A program made the translations under genes and the position numbers. Below the pieces are notes generated by a model. The model was not told the origin of the DNA and did no database searches. It saw only the letters and a list, made by a program, of their open reading frames with translations. DNA of 64,000 nucleotides, taken from contig NZ_JAXCIL010000001.1 in assembly GCF_034387475.1 (NCBI RefSeq), positions 3,472,001 to 3,536,000 on the forward strand, written 5' to 3'. Within the stretch, counting starts at the first letter, position 1; every line of letters begins with the position of its first letter. This DNA is from Pseudomonas sp. Teo4 (GTDB taxonomy: Bacteria; Pseudomonadota; Gammaproteobacteria; Pseudomonadales; Pseudomonadaceae). This document shows positions 51,250-60,280 of the stretch, in pieces.

Positions 51250-52023
51250 ATGCTCGACAACACCTTCTCCCTGACCGGCAAAACCGTCCTGGTCACCGGC
51301 GCCTCCAGCGGCCTGGGGGCCCACTTCGCCCGCCTGGCCCACGCTGCCGGCGCCCGCGTGGTGCTGGGTGCCCGGCGTATCGAACGCCTATTGCACCTGG
51401 CCGAAGAACTCCAGGCCAATGGCGGCCAAGCCCTGGCCGTGGCCCTGGACGTCACCCAGCGCGACAGCATCGAAATGGCCTTCGACCACGCCGAAGCCTG
51501 CTTTGGCGTGATCGACGTGGTCATCAACAATGCCGGCATCGGCGACCCCGGCCGTTTTCTGGAACTGACTCCGGCCGACTGGCAACGCATGCTCGCCACC
51601 AACCTCGACGGCGTGTTCCACGTCGCCCAGTGCGCCGGCCAGCGCCTGGTCAAGGCCGGCCGCCCAGGCAGCATCATCAACATCGCCTCGATCCTTGGCT
51701 TGCGCGTGGGCAGCGGCCTGAGCCATTACTGCACGGCCAAGGCCGGCGTGGTGCAGTTGACCAAAGCCATGGCGCTGGAACTGGCCCGCCACCGCATTCG
51801 CGTCAATGCCATCGCCCCCGGTTACTTCAAGACCGAGATGAACGATGCCTACTTCGACAGCGACAGTGGCCAGCGCTACATCGAGCAGCAGGTGCCCATG
51901 CGCCGCCTGGGGCAGTTGAACGAGCTGGACGGGCCAGTGCTGTTGCTGGCCAGCGAAGCCGGTGCCTTCATGACCGGCAGCGTGCTGGCGGTCGATGGCG
52001 GGCATCTGGTCAACCCGCTGTAG
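51250..52023 (+). CDS. SDR family short-chain dehydrogenase
   Basis: 257 residues. VTGASSGLGAHFARLAH is the cofactor motif, NNAGIGDPGRF the NNAG block, and the catalytic Ser/Tyr/Lys lie in ASILGL...YCTAKAGVVQ. It resembles FabG-type 3-hydroxyacyl dehydrogenases. ATG 51250 is preferred because the preceding segment is repeat-derived. It sits downstream of the beta-oxidation genes and just before the PrpR-like regulator, so an additional oxidation step of the pathway is possible. Confidence 0.88.
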   Translation: MLDNTFSLTGKTVLVTGASSGLGAHFARLAHAAGARVVLGARRIERLLHLAEELQANGGQALAVALDVTQRDSIEMAFDHAEACFGVIDVVINNAGIGDPGRFLELTPADWQRMLATNLDGVFHVAQCAGQRLVKAGRPGSIINIASILGLRVGSGLSHYCTAKAGVVQLTKAMALELARHRIRVNAIAPGYFKTEMNDAYFDSDSGQRYIEQQVPMRRLGQLNELDGPVLLLASEAGAFMTGSVLAVDGGHLVNPL

Positions 52024-52037
52024 CGCAGGAGCAGCCC

Positions 52038-53648
52038 ATGCCAGCCGAGCCAACCCTGCCACGCGTCGTCGCGCTGATCACCCACTTGCATCAGCCACGT
52101 GGTCGCAGCCGTGTGGCCCGCTTGTTCGAACAGGTGAGCGCCGATTACAAAGGCCGCGCACGCATCGAGATCATCGAAACCACCCTGGCCCGCCTGCTGC
52201 CACAGGCGCAGGCGCTGGAGCGCCAGCAGCAGGCGGACATCATCCTCTGCTCGGGCGCCAGCGCAGAGTATTTGCGCCAGCGCCTGTCGACGACAGTGGT
52301 GGCGATGCACATGGGCGAGCAAGACCTGATCCGGGCGCTGGACCAGGCCAGCACGCAAACGCACCAGGTGGGCGTTCTGAGCTTCGGCCAGGGCCATCCG
52401 GAACTGCAGGCCATGCAGTCGCTGTTCAGCCTGGCCATACGCGAGCGCACCTACACCAACCTGGAACACGCCCGCGAACAAGTCGGGCGTTTGGTGGAGG
52501 ACGGTTACCGGGTGATCATCGGTTCCTCGACCATCGCCCAACTGGCCGACGCCGCGGGCGCTCAGGGCCTGCTGGCGCTGGACACCGACAGCGTGCGCCG
52601 TAGCCTCGACCACGCCCTGTCGGTGTGCCAGCGCCGCAAGCCAGGCCACTCGCTCCGTTTCACCGCCCGCTACCGATTCGAGCAGATCCTCGGCGAAGCG
52701 CCCGCCATGCGCGCCACCGTGCGTCTGGCGCAGCGCTATGCGAGCACCGACGCCACGGTGTTGATCACAGGCGAAAGCGGCACCGGCAAAGAGCTGCTCG
52801 CGCAAAGCCTGCACAACGCCAGTCCCCGCCAGGCGGCGCCGTTCGTGGCAATCAACTGCGCCGCCTTCCCCGAGTCGCTGCTGGAAAGCGAACTGTTCGG
52901 CTATGAAGACGGGGCCTTCACCGGTTCACGCAAGGGCGGCAAGCCCGGCCTGATCGAACTGGCCCACACCGGCACCTTGTTTCTCGATGAAATCGGCGAC
53001 ATGCCCCTGCCCCTGCAAACCCGCTTGCTGCGCGTGTTGCAGGAGCGTGAAGTGCTGCGCCTGGGGGCCTGCGAACCCACCCCGGTGGACATCCGCATCG
53101 TCGCCGCCACCCACTGCGACCTGCGCACGCGCATGGCCGAAAAGCAGTTTCGCGAAGACCTCTATTACCGCCTGAACATCCTGCACCTGGCTGTGCCGCC
53201 CCTGCGCGAGCGGGTACAGGACATCCTCCCGCTGTTCAGTGCCATGACGGCACACCACGGCTTGCCCGCCCTCAGCGCCGAGCAACTACAACCCTTGCTG
53301 CCCCACCTGCTGCGTCATCGCTGGCCGGGCAATGTGCGCGAGTTGCAGAACATCGCCGAACGGGCCGCCATCGCGCTGCCTGTGCTGGAAGGTGAAGACA
53401 GTGGCGGGCTTGCCAGACTGTTCCCGGAGTTTTTCCAGCAAGGCCAAACCGAGCAAACACTTGCGCCCCCCGACAACCTGCGCAGCCTGGGCAAGGCCGC
53501 CGAAGCAGCCCACGCGCGCCAGGTAGTGGAAACCTGCCAGGGCGACCTGGACGAAGCCGCGCGCTGCCTGGGGGTGAGCCGCAGTACGCTGTGGCGACGC
53601 TTGCGCAGCGGCAAGATGGAGTATGCTGGCAGACCCCAGACTGCCTGA
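52038..53648 (+). CDS. PrpR-like sigma54-dependent activator
   Basis: 536 residues. Residues 1-200 form a PrpR_N sensor domain (VALITHLHQPRGRSRVARLF). The AAA+ domain has Walker A GESGTGKE at 245-252 and the sigma54-contact motif written GAFTGS at 292-297 (usual consensus GAFTGA). The C-terminal Fis-type HTH is near 510-530 (DEAARCLGVSRSTLWRRLRS). Regulators of propionate catabolism share this layout, but no prpBCD genes are here. It probably senses an acyl-CoA-derived signal for the adjacent beta-oxidation cluster. Confidence 0.88.
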   Translation: MPAEPTLPRVVALITHLHQPRGRSRVARLFEQVSADYKGRARIEIIETTLARLLPQAQALERQQQADIILCSGASAEYLRQRLSTTVVAMHMGEQDLIRALDQASTQTHQVGVLSFGQGHPELQAMQSLFSLAIRERTYTNLEHAREQVGRLVEDGYRVIIGSSTIAQLADAAGAQGLLALDTDSVRRSLDHALSVCQRRKPGHSLRFTARYRFEQILGEAPAMRATVRLAQRYASTDATVLITGESGTGKELLAQSLHNASPRQAAPFVAINCAAFPESLLESELFGYEDGAFTGSRKGGKPGLIELAHTGTLFLDEIGDMPLPLQTRLLRVLQEREVLRLGACEPTPVDIRIVAATHCDLRTRMAEKQFREDLYYRLNILHLAVPPLRERVQDILPLFSAMTAHHGLPALSAEQLQPLLPHLLRHRWPGNVRELQNIAERAAIALPVLEGEDSGGLARLFPEFFQQGQTEQTLAPPDNLRSLGKAAEAAHARQVVETCQGDLDEAARCLGVSRSTLWRRLRSGKMEYAGRPQTA

Positions 53649-53663
53649 ACCGAGGTCTCCCCC

Positions 53664-54281
53664 ATGCTTGGCGTCACCGACTACGGCGCATTCGTGATTG
53701 CGTTCATCGTCCTGCTGGCCATCCCAGGCCCCGGCAACTTTGCCCTGATCACCGCCACCGGCAAGGGCGGCATCAAGGCGGGGCTGGCCGCCACCTGTGG
53801 GGTGATTTTCGGTGACCAGGTGCTGCTGTGGCTGGCAGTGGCGGGCGTTGCCACATTGCTGGCGACGTACCCGGCGGCCTTCCATGTGGTGCAGTGGGCA
53901 GGCGCGATGTACCTGGCTTACCTGGGGCTGCGCATGCTGCTGAGCAAACCCGGTGACGCGCCCCGGGCGAGCCGCATGGACAACGGCCACTACCTGCGCC
54001 AGACCATGATGATCACCCTGCTCAACCCCAAGGCGATCATGTTCTACATGGCGTTTTTCCCGCTGTTCATCGACCCGGTCAAACACCAGGGCCTGGTTAC
54101 CTTTGGCTTTCTGGCGGCAACCGTGGCGGCGGTGACCTTCCTGTATGGGCTGATTGCCGTGGTGCTGACCCATCTGCTGGCCGAGCGTATGCGGGCCAAC
54201 CCGCGCATGACGAACCTGTTCGAGCGGTTGGCGGGGGCTTGCCTGGTGGGGTTCGGCATCAAGTTGGCGGCGATGCGCTGA
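53664..54281 (+). CDS. LysE family amino acid exporter
   Basis: 205 residues with six predicted TM helices and the LysE/RhtB opening LLAIPGPGNFALITATGKGG. Family members export amino acids such as lysine, threonine or homoserine. It starts 15 bp after the PrpR-like gene stop, so it may be co-transcribed. It faces the D-serine regulator convergently. The substrate is not determined. Confidence 0.85.
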   Translation: MLGVTDYGAFVIAFIVLLAIPGPGNFALITATGKGGIKAGLAATCGVIFGDQVLLWLAVAGVATLLATYPAAFHVVQWAGAMYLAYLGLRMLLSKPGDAPRASRMDNGHYLRQTMMITLLNPKAIMFYMAFFPLFIDPVKHQGLVTFGFLAATVAAVTFLYGLIAVVLTHLLAERMRANPRMTNLFERLAGACLVGFGIKLAAMR

Positions 54282-54302
54282 AATGATGAACACCGGCCTC
54301 TT

Positions 54303-55271
54303 TCAGGCCCCATCCTCGTGCTCATCCTGAGGGGCTGACTGACGGGCGCATTCCCGTAGCCAGTTCATGAACACCTGCAGCCGCTTGGGCACGGTCCCCA
54401 GCGGCGGGTGAACCAGGTAATAGTCGTAGTGGCCTGAGCGGCTGAAATCGGCAAGCGGCAGAACCAGTTCACCGCTGTCCACCCGCTTCTGCACCAGTTG
54501 CTGGCGGCCAATCGCGATGCCGACGTGGTTCATGGCGGCGGTCACACTGAGGTCGGAGCGGTCGAAGGTGAGGCTACGTTCGGGCAGTGCCGCCAGCAGG
54601 TTGTGTTGCTCCGCCCAGAGCGTCCACTCGGCATCGAAAGCGGCATGGTCCCAGGCCAGGGAGTCATGCAGCAGGGTGCAGTGCTTCAGGTTCTGCGGGT
54701 TCTCCTGCAGACGATGGCGGCGCGCATACTCAGGGCTGCATACCGGGGCCATACGTTCGCGCATCAAGCGCTGGCTCACCAGCCCCGGAAACTCACCATT
54801 GGCGTAGTACAGCGCCAGGTCGATCTTGCGGGTGCGAAAGTCGACATTGTCATTGCCTACCCGCAGGTCCAATGCCACCAGGGGGTAACGCTCGACAAAC
54901 TCCGCCAGCCTCGGAACCAGCCAGCATTGGGCGATGGAAGGCCTTACGTAGATCGCCAGGGAGCCCGCGATGTCGGCTTGCGACGATTGCTCGAGCGCTT
55001 CGGACAACTCGCCCATCGCATGCTGCAGGATTTCAAAGATCCGCTCGCCTTCATCGGTGAGGCAAACCTGCCGGGTAAGGCGCTGGAACAGCTTCATGTC
55101 CAGCGCGGCTTCCAGCCGGCTTATACGGTGGTTTACAGCGCTGGCGGTCAAGCACAGTTCCTGCGCCGCACGGGCGAAACTCAGGTGGCGCGCGGCAACC
55201 AGAAAGGTGTGAAGATTGGCGAACTGGCTGCTGTTGAGCCTGGAACTGATACGCGGAGGCAGGTTGAGCAC
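54303..55271 (-). CDS. dsdC: D-serine regulator DsdC, LysR family
   Basis: 322 residues from GTG 55271. The HTH region AARHLSFARAAQELCLTASA and the effector-domain blocks YVRPSIAQCWLVPRLAEF, VGNDNVDFRTRKIDLALYY and SLTFDRSDLSVTAAMNHVGI closely follow E. coli DsdC. It activates D-serine degradation genes. ATG 55325 is an alternative start, but GAGG lies before the GTG and homology begins there. It stands on the same strand, downstream of dsdA, unlike the divergent E. coli arrangement. Confidence 0.88.
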   Translation of the reverse strand: MLNLPPRISSRLNSSQFANLHTFLVAARHLSFARAAQELCLTASAVNHRISRLEAALDMKLFQRLTRQVCLTDEGERIFEILQHAMGELSEALEQSSQADIAGSLAIYVRPSIAQCWLVPRLAEFVERYPLVALDLRVGNDNVDFRTRKIDLALYYANGEFPGLVSQRLMRERMAPVCSPEYARRHRLQENPQNLKHCTLLHDSLAWDHAAFDAEWTLWAEQHNLLAALPERSLTFDRSDLSVTAAMNHVGIAIGRQQLVQKRVDSGELVLPLADFSRSGHYDYYLVHPPLGTVPKRLQVFMNWLRECARQSAPQDEHEDGA

Positions 55272-55382
55272 GGCAGGTTCCCTCAAACATCCGAAGGATG
55301 CGGCAGGAGAATTATCCTGCCACATCCGATTTTGCGCATGAATCAGCGATAGCCTGTCGTGCCCGCGCCACTCAGGGCGCTA

Positions 55383-56735
55383 TCACCCCTTGGCCAGCAG
55401 TTCACGCCCCTTGGCCAGGTAAGCGTCCATCTCATCGGCCGGCACCATGTTGCCGCCTGTCGCCCAGACCAGATGAGTGGCTTGTGCCATGGCCTCGCTG
55501 CCCAGGCCCACACGCGCCAGGTAGTCTTGTTGGTCGGCAAGCACCCTGGCAATGCCGGGCACACCGGCGAGCGCGGAAGGTTCGAGGCGCTGCCCTTCAC
55601 TGCGTTCCATCAGGGCCAGCAGGCTGTACATTTCTTCGTCGCTGACGGTGTAGAAACCCTCTAGCGAGCGCTGCATGGCCTTGCCGACAAAACCAGAAGC
55701 GCGCCCCACCGCCAGGCCATCGGCGGCCGTCACGTTGTCGATACCGAAGTCCTGCACGCTCACTTCATCGTGCAGCCCGGTATAGACGCCCAGCATCATG
55801 CAGGGCGAGTGCGTGGGTTCGGCGAAGATGCAGTGGACGTGGTCACCGAAGGCCAGTTTCAGGCCAAAGGCCACACCGCCCGGGGCTCCGCCCACGCCGC
55901 AAGGCAGGTAGACGAACAACGGGTGTTGCGCGTCGCAGGTGATGTTGGCAGCCGCCAGTTGCTGTTTCAGGCGCTCGCCCGCCACCGAGTAGCCGAGGAA
56001 CAGGTTCACCGAGTTTTCATCGTCGACGAAATGGCAGGTGGCGTCGGCCTGCGCCTGTTGGCGGCCTTGTGCAACCGCCACGCTGTAGTCGGAGGCGTAC
56101 TCGACCACGGTCACGCCGTGAGAACGCAACTTGTCCTTCTTCCATTGCCGCGCATCCGCCGACATGTGCACGGTGACCTGAAAGCCCAGTGCAGCGCCCA
56201 TGATGCCGATGGACATGCCCAGGTTGCCCGTCGAACCCACGGCGATCTTGTACTGGCCAAAAAAGGCTCGTGCCTTGTCGCTGTCCAGCAGCGCGTAGTC
56301 GTCTTCGAGGGTCAGCAGGTTCGCGGCCAAGGCCAGGTCTTCGGCATGCTTGAGCACTTCATAGATACCGCCGCGCGCCTTGATGGAGCCGGAAATCGGC
56401 AGATGGCTGTCGCGCTTGAGCCACAGCGCCCCAGGCAATGCCTGGCCGTAGCGCTCAGCAAGCGCTTGCTGCAGTTGCGGCACAGGCACGATGTCCGATT
56501 CGATGATGCCGCCACTGCTTTGCGTCTCCACGAACACACGCTGCAGGTACGGCGCAAAACGCGTCAGCCGTGCGCTGGCATCGGCCACATCGGCGGCCGT
56601 CAGCCCCACATCGCCCAGCGCCTGCGCGGCAGGCGCCACGCCAGGGTTGAACCAGGTGGTTTCCTGCAGCGCGACCAGGTCGCGAATCAACGGATGGCTG
56701 GCGTACCAGTTTTCAAGTGTCTTGCCCAGAATCAT
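55383..56735 (-). CDS. dsdA: D-serine ammonia-lyase (dehydratase)
   Basis: 450 residues of the PLP fold-type II family. The cofactor lysine is K119 in SGSIKARGG, with [15 protein letters not shown] as the phosphate-binding region. The enzyme converts D-serine to pyruvate and ammonia, giving detoxification and use as a carbon source. The frame is intact and the length normal. It follows dsdX by 42 bp on the minus strand, so the two form one transcription unit. Confidence 0.95.
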   Translation of the reverse strand: MILGKTLENWYASHPLIRDLVALQETTWFNPGVAPAAQALGDVGLTAADVADASARLTRFAPYLQRVFVETQSSGGIIESDIVPVPQLQQALAERYGQALPGALWLKRDSHLPISGSIKARGGIYEVLKHAEDLALAANLLTLEDDYALLDSDKARAFFGQYKIAVGSTGNLGMSIGIMGAALGFQVTVHMSADARQWKKDKLRSHGVTVVEYASDYSVAVAQGRQQAQADATCHFVDDENSVNLFLGYSVAGERLKQQLAAANITCDAQHPLFVYLPCGVGGAPGGVAFGLKLAFGDHVHCIFAEPTHSPCMMLGVYTGLHDEVSVQDFGIDNVTAADGLAVGRASGFVGKAMQRSLEGFYTVSDEEMYSLLALMERSEGQRLEPSALAGVPGIARVLADQQDYLARVGLGSEAMAQATHLVWATGGNMVPADEMDAYLAKGRELLAKG

Positions 56736-56777
56736 GGCGGGGTCCCTTTGAACAATCAGGCTGAAATACGGGTTGAA

Positions 56778-58118
56778 TCAAACGAACTGCGCCAGCAACA
56801 GGGTCAGCCCCAGCGCAATCAATGAAGCCAGTACAGTGGCCGAGGTGAATTTCTTCAACGCATCGGCGAGTGAAACGCCCAGGTACTCCTTGACCACCCA
56901 GAAGGCCGAGTCTGTGACGTGGGTCCAGCCAATGGCGCCGGCACCAATGGCAATGCAGATGATTTCCTTGCTCACGGTGGGGTGAGCACCCAGCATCGGC
57001 ATCACCATACCTGCGGCGCTGATCATTGCCACCGTCGCCGAACCGACGGCGAAGTGCATCAAGCCAGCCACCAGCCAGGCCAGAACGATGGGGTTCATGT
57101 TCAATTGGGTCAGCGAGGCGGACAGCGCGTTACCCACGCCGCTGTCGACCAGGATGCCATTGAAGGCCCCACCGGCGCCGATGATCAGCAGAATGCTGGC
57201 CAGTGGCGGAAAGCTTTTTTGCGTGTGCGCGAGCAGGTCCGGCATGCGCAAGCCGCGGCGCAACCCCAGTGCCCAGTAGGCGAACAGCACTGCAATCGAC
57301 AGGGCGATCAGCGGCGTGCCGAGGAACGACACCAGGCTCAGCAGCCCGGACTCATGGGGCAGCCCGGCGGCAAAGCTTTTCCCGACCATCAGTACCAGTG
57401 GCAACAGGATGGTCAGCAGGGTCACGCCAAGGCCGGGCAAGTCGCGGGGCGCGTTGTCGACGCCGTGTTCTTCGAGGAACGCGGCTTGAGTGTCTGGCGC
57501 TTCACGCTTGCACACCAGCTTGATCCACAGCGGCCCGGCAACGATGGCCGTCGGCAGCGCGACCATCAGGCCGTACAGGATGACCTTGCCCACATCGGCG
57601 CCAAGCATCCCGGTGATCGCCATGGCGGCAGGGTGCGGTGGCAGCATGCAATGCACGGCCATCAGCGACACGGCCAGCGGCACGCCCAGGTACAGGAGGT
57701 TGATCCGGGTTTCTTTGGCGACCACATAAACCAACGGAATCAGCAGCACGAAACCCACTTCGAAGAATACCGGGATGCCGGCGATGAAGCCCACGAGCAT
57801 CATGGCCCATGAGGCGCGTTCCTTACCCAGGGCGCGCAATAGCGTCTGGGCGATGCGCTCGGCGCCACCGGACTCTTCCAGCATCTTGCCGAGGATGCCG
57901 CCCAGGCCGATGACGGTTGCCAGGAAGCCGAGCGTGCCGCCAACGCCTTTTTCATAGGACGCGGCCATGTCGGCCAGGGGCATGCCGGAACCGATGCCCA
58001 CCACGAGGCTGGCGGCCGTCAGGGCCAGGAACGCGTGGACACGCACTTTGACGATGAGGAAAACAATCAGAAGGATGGCGCAAAACAGCACCAGCAAGAG
58101 GGTGGGACCACTGTGCAT
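56778..58118 (-). CDS. dsdX: D-serine transporter DsdX, GntP family
   Basis: 446 residues with about 12-14 predicted TM helices. The GntP family pattern is seen in LPPHPAAMAITGMLGADVGK and HFAVGSATVAMISAAGMVMP. It resembles gluconate/D-serine permeases; linkage to dsdA points to D-serine. It is the first gene of the dsdX-dsdA-dsdC run. A palindrome GAACAATTGTTC lies 152 bp upstream and could be a regulator site. Confidence 0.9.
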   Translation of the reverse strand: MHSGPTLLLVLFCAILLIVFLIVKVRVHAFLALTAASLVVGIGSGMPLADMAASYEKGVGGTLGFLATVIGLGGILGKMLEESGGAERIAQTLLRALGKERASWAMMLVGFIAGIPVFFEVGFVLLIPLVYVVAKETRINLLYLGVPLAVSLMAVHCMLPPHPAAMAITGMLGADVGKVILYGLMVALPTAIVAGPLWIKLVCKREAPDTQAAFLEEHGVDNAPRDLPGLGVTLLTILLPLVLMVGKSFAAGLPHESGLLSLVSFLGTPLIALSIAVLFAYWALGLRRGLRMPDLLAHTQKSFPPLASILLIIGAGGAFNGILVDSGVGNALSASLTQLNMNPIVLAWLVAGLMHFAVGSATVAMISAAGMVMPMLGAHPTVSKEIICIAIGAGAIGWTHVTDSAFWVVKEYLGVSLADALKKFTSATVLASLIALGLTLLLAQFV

Positions 58119-58269
58119 ACAATCTCCGGAAAAGCGCTTTTATTGTTGAAATCGGTGATCGGGATCACTCGGCTTTCCGGCATTAGAGGGCGTGACGCAG
58201 GGGGCTGACAAAGGATGGTTTTTCAGGGGATGGGTGATGTGGGGTCATCTGTGGAGGGACCGTTGATTT

Positions 58270-58281
58270 GAACAATTGTTC
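58270..58281. promoter_or_regulatory. Palindrome GAACAATTGTTC upstream of dsdX
   Basis: A perfect 12-bp palindrome in the upstream region of the D-serine operon. A candidate operator, but it is far from the start codon and could be chance. Confidence 0.25.
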
Positions 58282-58334
58282 TTCACGGAATCGTGGGGAA
58301 GAGGGCCTGACTTGAGTTTTGAGGGGGGGCGTAA

Positions 58335-58557
58335 ATCGAGCGCCGCCCGCGCGGCGCATCGCGAGCAAGGCTCGCTCCTACGTTTGTTTCGGGCCAATTA
58401 TTCCTGTGAGAATTGTGCGCGAACGCTCTTGGCGCATGGCGCGATATCGAGTTGTACAAACAAAGCGGTCGCGCGCGCCTGCCACAGGCGTTACTGGCCC
58501 GAAACAAACGTAGGAGCGAGCCTTGCTCGCGATGCGCCGCGCGGGCGGCGCTCGATC
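58335..58557. repeat. MITE-like repeat element, copy B
   Basis: A 223-bp element with inverted ends (ATCGAGCGCCGCCCGCGCGG ... and complement) and the arm segment CGAGCAAGGCTCGCTCCTAC. It is a direct copy of 19814-20033, and the similarity extends to about 58589 (GGCGAACCCT). No ORF of its own was found. Confidence 0.75.
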
Positions 58558-58931
58558 TCGAAAACGCCAAAAATGTCATGGCGAACCCTAACAATCCCCC
58601 TGACGGCCGCTTTTCAGCCCCATTTCCTACATTCCTGCCTCAGATTTTTCCCATTCCTTGTAGTCCATTTCCGAATCATACTGCTGCCCCTGCCAAACCA
58701 TTGCGACTCTCTGGATTGGGCTCTAGTCTCGGCCAGTCGTTACTCATTCAACGACCGGCTTTGACAGGCTGACCGACTCAAGAATTTGTTGCAGCGCTTC
58801 ATGGCAGCTGTGCATGGGGCACCTTCGTGTGCGCCGGGTTCCTTGGGTCACCGGTCTGTCAACCCATGTACGGCTGCCTCCATTCGTTTGACAGCGGTGC
58901 CAGGCAGCTCCACCTGACTCAAGGAGTTTTC
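58558..58931. other. Non-coding leader region
   Basis: From the repeat edge to the small gene at 58932. After the short repeat extension, nothing clear is seen apart from a structured stretch around 58830-58920 (GGGTTCCTTGGGTCACCGGT) which resembles leaders seen before such small Pseudomonas genes. No confident promoter was picked. Confidence 0.4.
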
Positions 58932-59183
58932 ATGCGCAAGATGGTCCCCGATCCACCCCACCCTTTCGAACTGCAAGACACCCTGATCAAAACCTCGGAG
59001 TACGTGCTCTGCGCCCTGTCCGTGGCCCAGCAATCCGTGCAACTGAAACCCACATCGCCCAGCTCCGTCGTAATGCAGGCCGTCATCCACGAGATGGAAG
59101 CGGTACAAGCGCTGGTCGAGTCGGCATTGCTGCAATTGCAGATGCAAGCCCATTTACCGGCAGAGCCACGAACGCTGCACTAG
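58932..59183 (+). CDS. Small Pseudomonas protein, DUF6124-like
   Basis: An 83-residue protein (MRKMVPDPPHPFELQDTLIK). A short proline-rich N-terminus is followed by two amphipathic helices. AAGGAG lies 6 bp before the ATG. Proteins of this size and pattern (DUF6124/DUF3077 families) are common in pseudomonads and lack a known function. It stands beside a similar-sized gene at 59430 in an accessory zone. Confidence 0.65.
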   Translation: MRKMVPDPPHPFELQDTLIKTSEYVLCALSVAQQSVQLKPTSPSSVVMQAVIHEMEAVQALVESALLQLQMQAHLPAEPRTLH

Positions 59184-59242
59184 AGCCGAAGCAATGCGCT
59201 TCCTGCGAAAGCAGAAAACATGCTCAAGGCCACCACTAACCC

Positions 59243-59339
59243 GTGGGAGCTGGCGAAGCCTGCGATGGGCCGCGCAGCGGACCCTATAGCGGTTTTTGCG
59301 AGGGCTGCGCCATCGATCGCAGGCTACGCCAGCTCCCAC
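59243..59339. repeat. Inverted repeat GTGGGAGCTGGCGAAGCCTG, copy 2
   Basis: GTGGGAGCTGGCGAAGCCTG and an inverted partner (AGGCTACGCCAGCTCCCAC) bracket about 58 bp. It is related to 51101-51198, with a diverged centre. Confidence 0.75.
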
Positions 59340-59429
59340 GAAACCTTCTTAAAATCAGCTTGTTAGCTGTTGTGGGTTTACCCACGAAAGGGCCGGCCCA
59401 GGCAGCTAAAGAGTCAGGGAGATTGGACA

Positions 59430-59702
59430 ATGTCCACACAGCACAGCAACCCCCGCACCACAGTAGGCAAAACCCGCTTCTACCAAGGCGAAGGCCAAAC
59501 CCAACCGCTGTTTCGCATCGAGCCCGATATCCCCTGCGAATACGCCCGGGAACAGGCATCCGAACTGATGGGCTATGTGAGAGACATGACGCTGGCCGGC
59601 GTGATGGAGCGCGATGAGAAGCTCATCTGGGCCTCGCATTACTTGAGCGCCATGGCCAAGGCGCTGTTGGACGATGCCGAGTTGGGGATGATGAAACATT
59701 AA
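59430..59702 (+). CDS. Small protein, DUF3077-like
   Basis: 90 residues (MSTQHSNPRTTVGKTRFYQG). The middle FRIEPDIPCEYAREQASELM resembles DUF3077 proteins of pseudomonads. It is a helical, cytoplasmic protein of unknown function. It ends just before the left copy of the tRNA-terminator duplication, which would act as its terminator. Confidence 0.65.
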   Translation: MSTQHSNPRTTVGKTRFYQGEGQTQPLFRIEPDIPCEYAREQASELMGYVRDMTLAGVMERDEKLIWASHYLSAMAKALLDDAELGMMKH

Positions 59703-59710
59703 GGCTGCAA

Positions 59711-59790
59711 AACGAAAAAGCCCCTGAAAACTCATCGCTTTCAGGGACTTCGTCTACTAAATGTATGGCGAAGGGATAGAAACTTAACCC
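59711..59790. repeat. Left direct repeat: decayed tRNA-Ser 3' end plus terminator
   Basis: AACGAAAAAGCCCCTGAAAA starts both this copy and the one at 62079. The match continues through the terminator and into about 27 bases that correspond to the 3' end of the tRNA (ATGTATGGCGAAGGGATAGA here, ATGTATGGCGGAGAGATAGG at the gene). The copy carries several substitutions. Confidence 0.75.
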
Positions 59791-59914
59791 CCCGGGGGGT
59801 GGGTAGGTCATTGGAAGGTTGCTCAATTCCCGCCCCGAGGAAAAAGACGAGCGCCTGCAGCAGTGCACCTCGCTAGCCACCGGGTGGATAAAGCTAAAGC
59901 CAGCCTGTTAAGTT

Positions 59915-60280
59915 TCAACCTTGCGCATAATTGAAAATGGCCAACGCGGTGAGCAGCACAATGTGGATGCCTAACAGACTCACCAGCAGTCGTCTCATGT
60001 GCGGCGGGAAGCGTTTAACTTCATCGATGTCAATCAACCCCCTGCGCACAAAGATTTTCGGTACAGCCAGCACCATGGAGATCAACCCCGTGCGCATGAC
60101 CTTGCCCAATAAACCTGCATGTTGAAATGTATTTTTATTGCCGGTCACGAAGATGCAACTCGTAAGAAACGACTCAAAGCGCTCAGTGTATTTATAGGCT
60201 ATGTAACACTGCACGACCATCGCCAGCATCATGGGGGCAATGATCAGCAACGCAATCAACCCAGGGTGAACTTCATTCAC
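59915..60280 (-). CDS. Small membrane protein, candidate T6SS immunity protein
   Basis: 121 residues with two or three hydrophobic helices: near residues 8-28 (LIALLIIAPMMLAMVVQCYI), a weaker one near 62-78, and 99-118 (RRLLVSLLGIHIVLLTALAI). No signal peptide cleavage site. Its start overlaps the toxin candidate's stop by 4 bp (ATGA), the usual arrangement of an effector and its immunity gene. An inner-membrane immunity protein fits a pore-forming effector. No named family was recognised; assignment is from context. Confidence 0.6.
   Translation of the reverse strand: MNEVHPGLIALLIIAPMMLAMVVQCYIAYKYTERFESFLTSCIFVTGNKNTFQHAGLLGKVMRTGLISMVLAVPKIFVRRGLIDIDEVKRFPPHMRRLLVSLLGIHIVLLTALAIFNYAQG

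Noticed and set aside
52910..52930. GAFTGS instead of GAFTGA in the PrpR-like protein as a loss-of-function sign
   Set aside because: I recall serine at this place in other PrpR proteins, so it does not by itself argue for inactivity.
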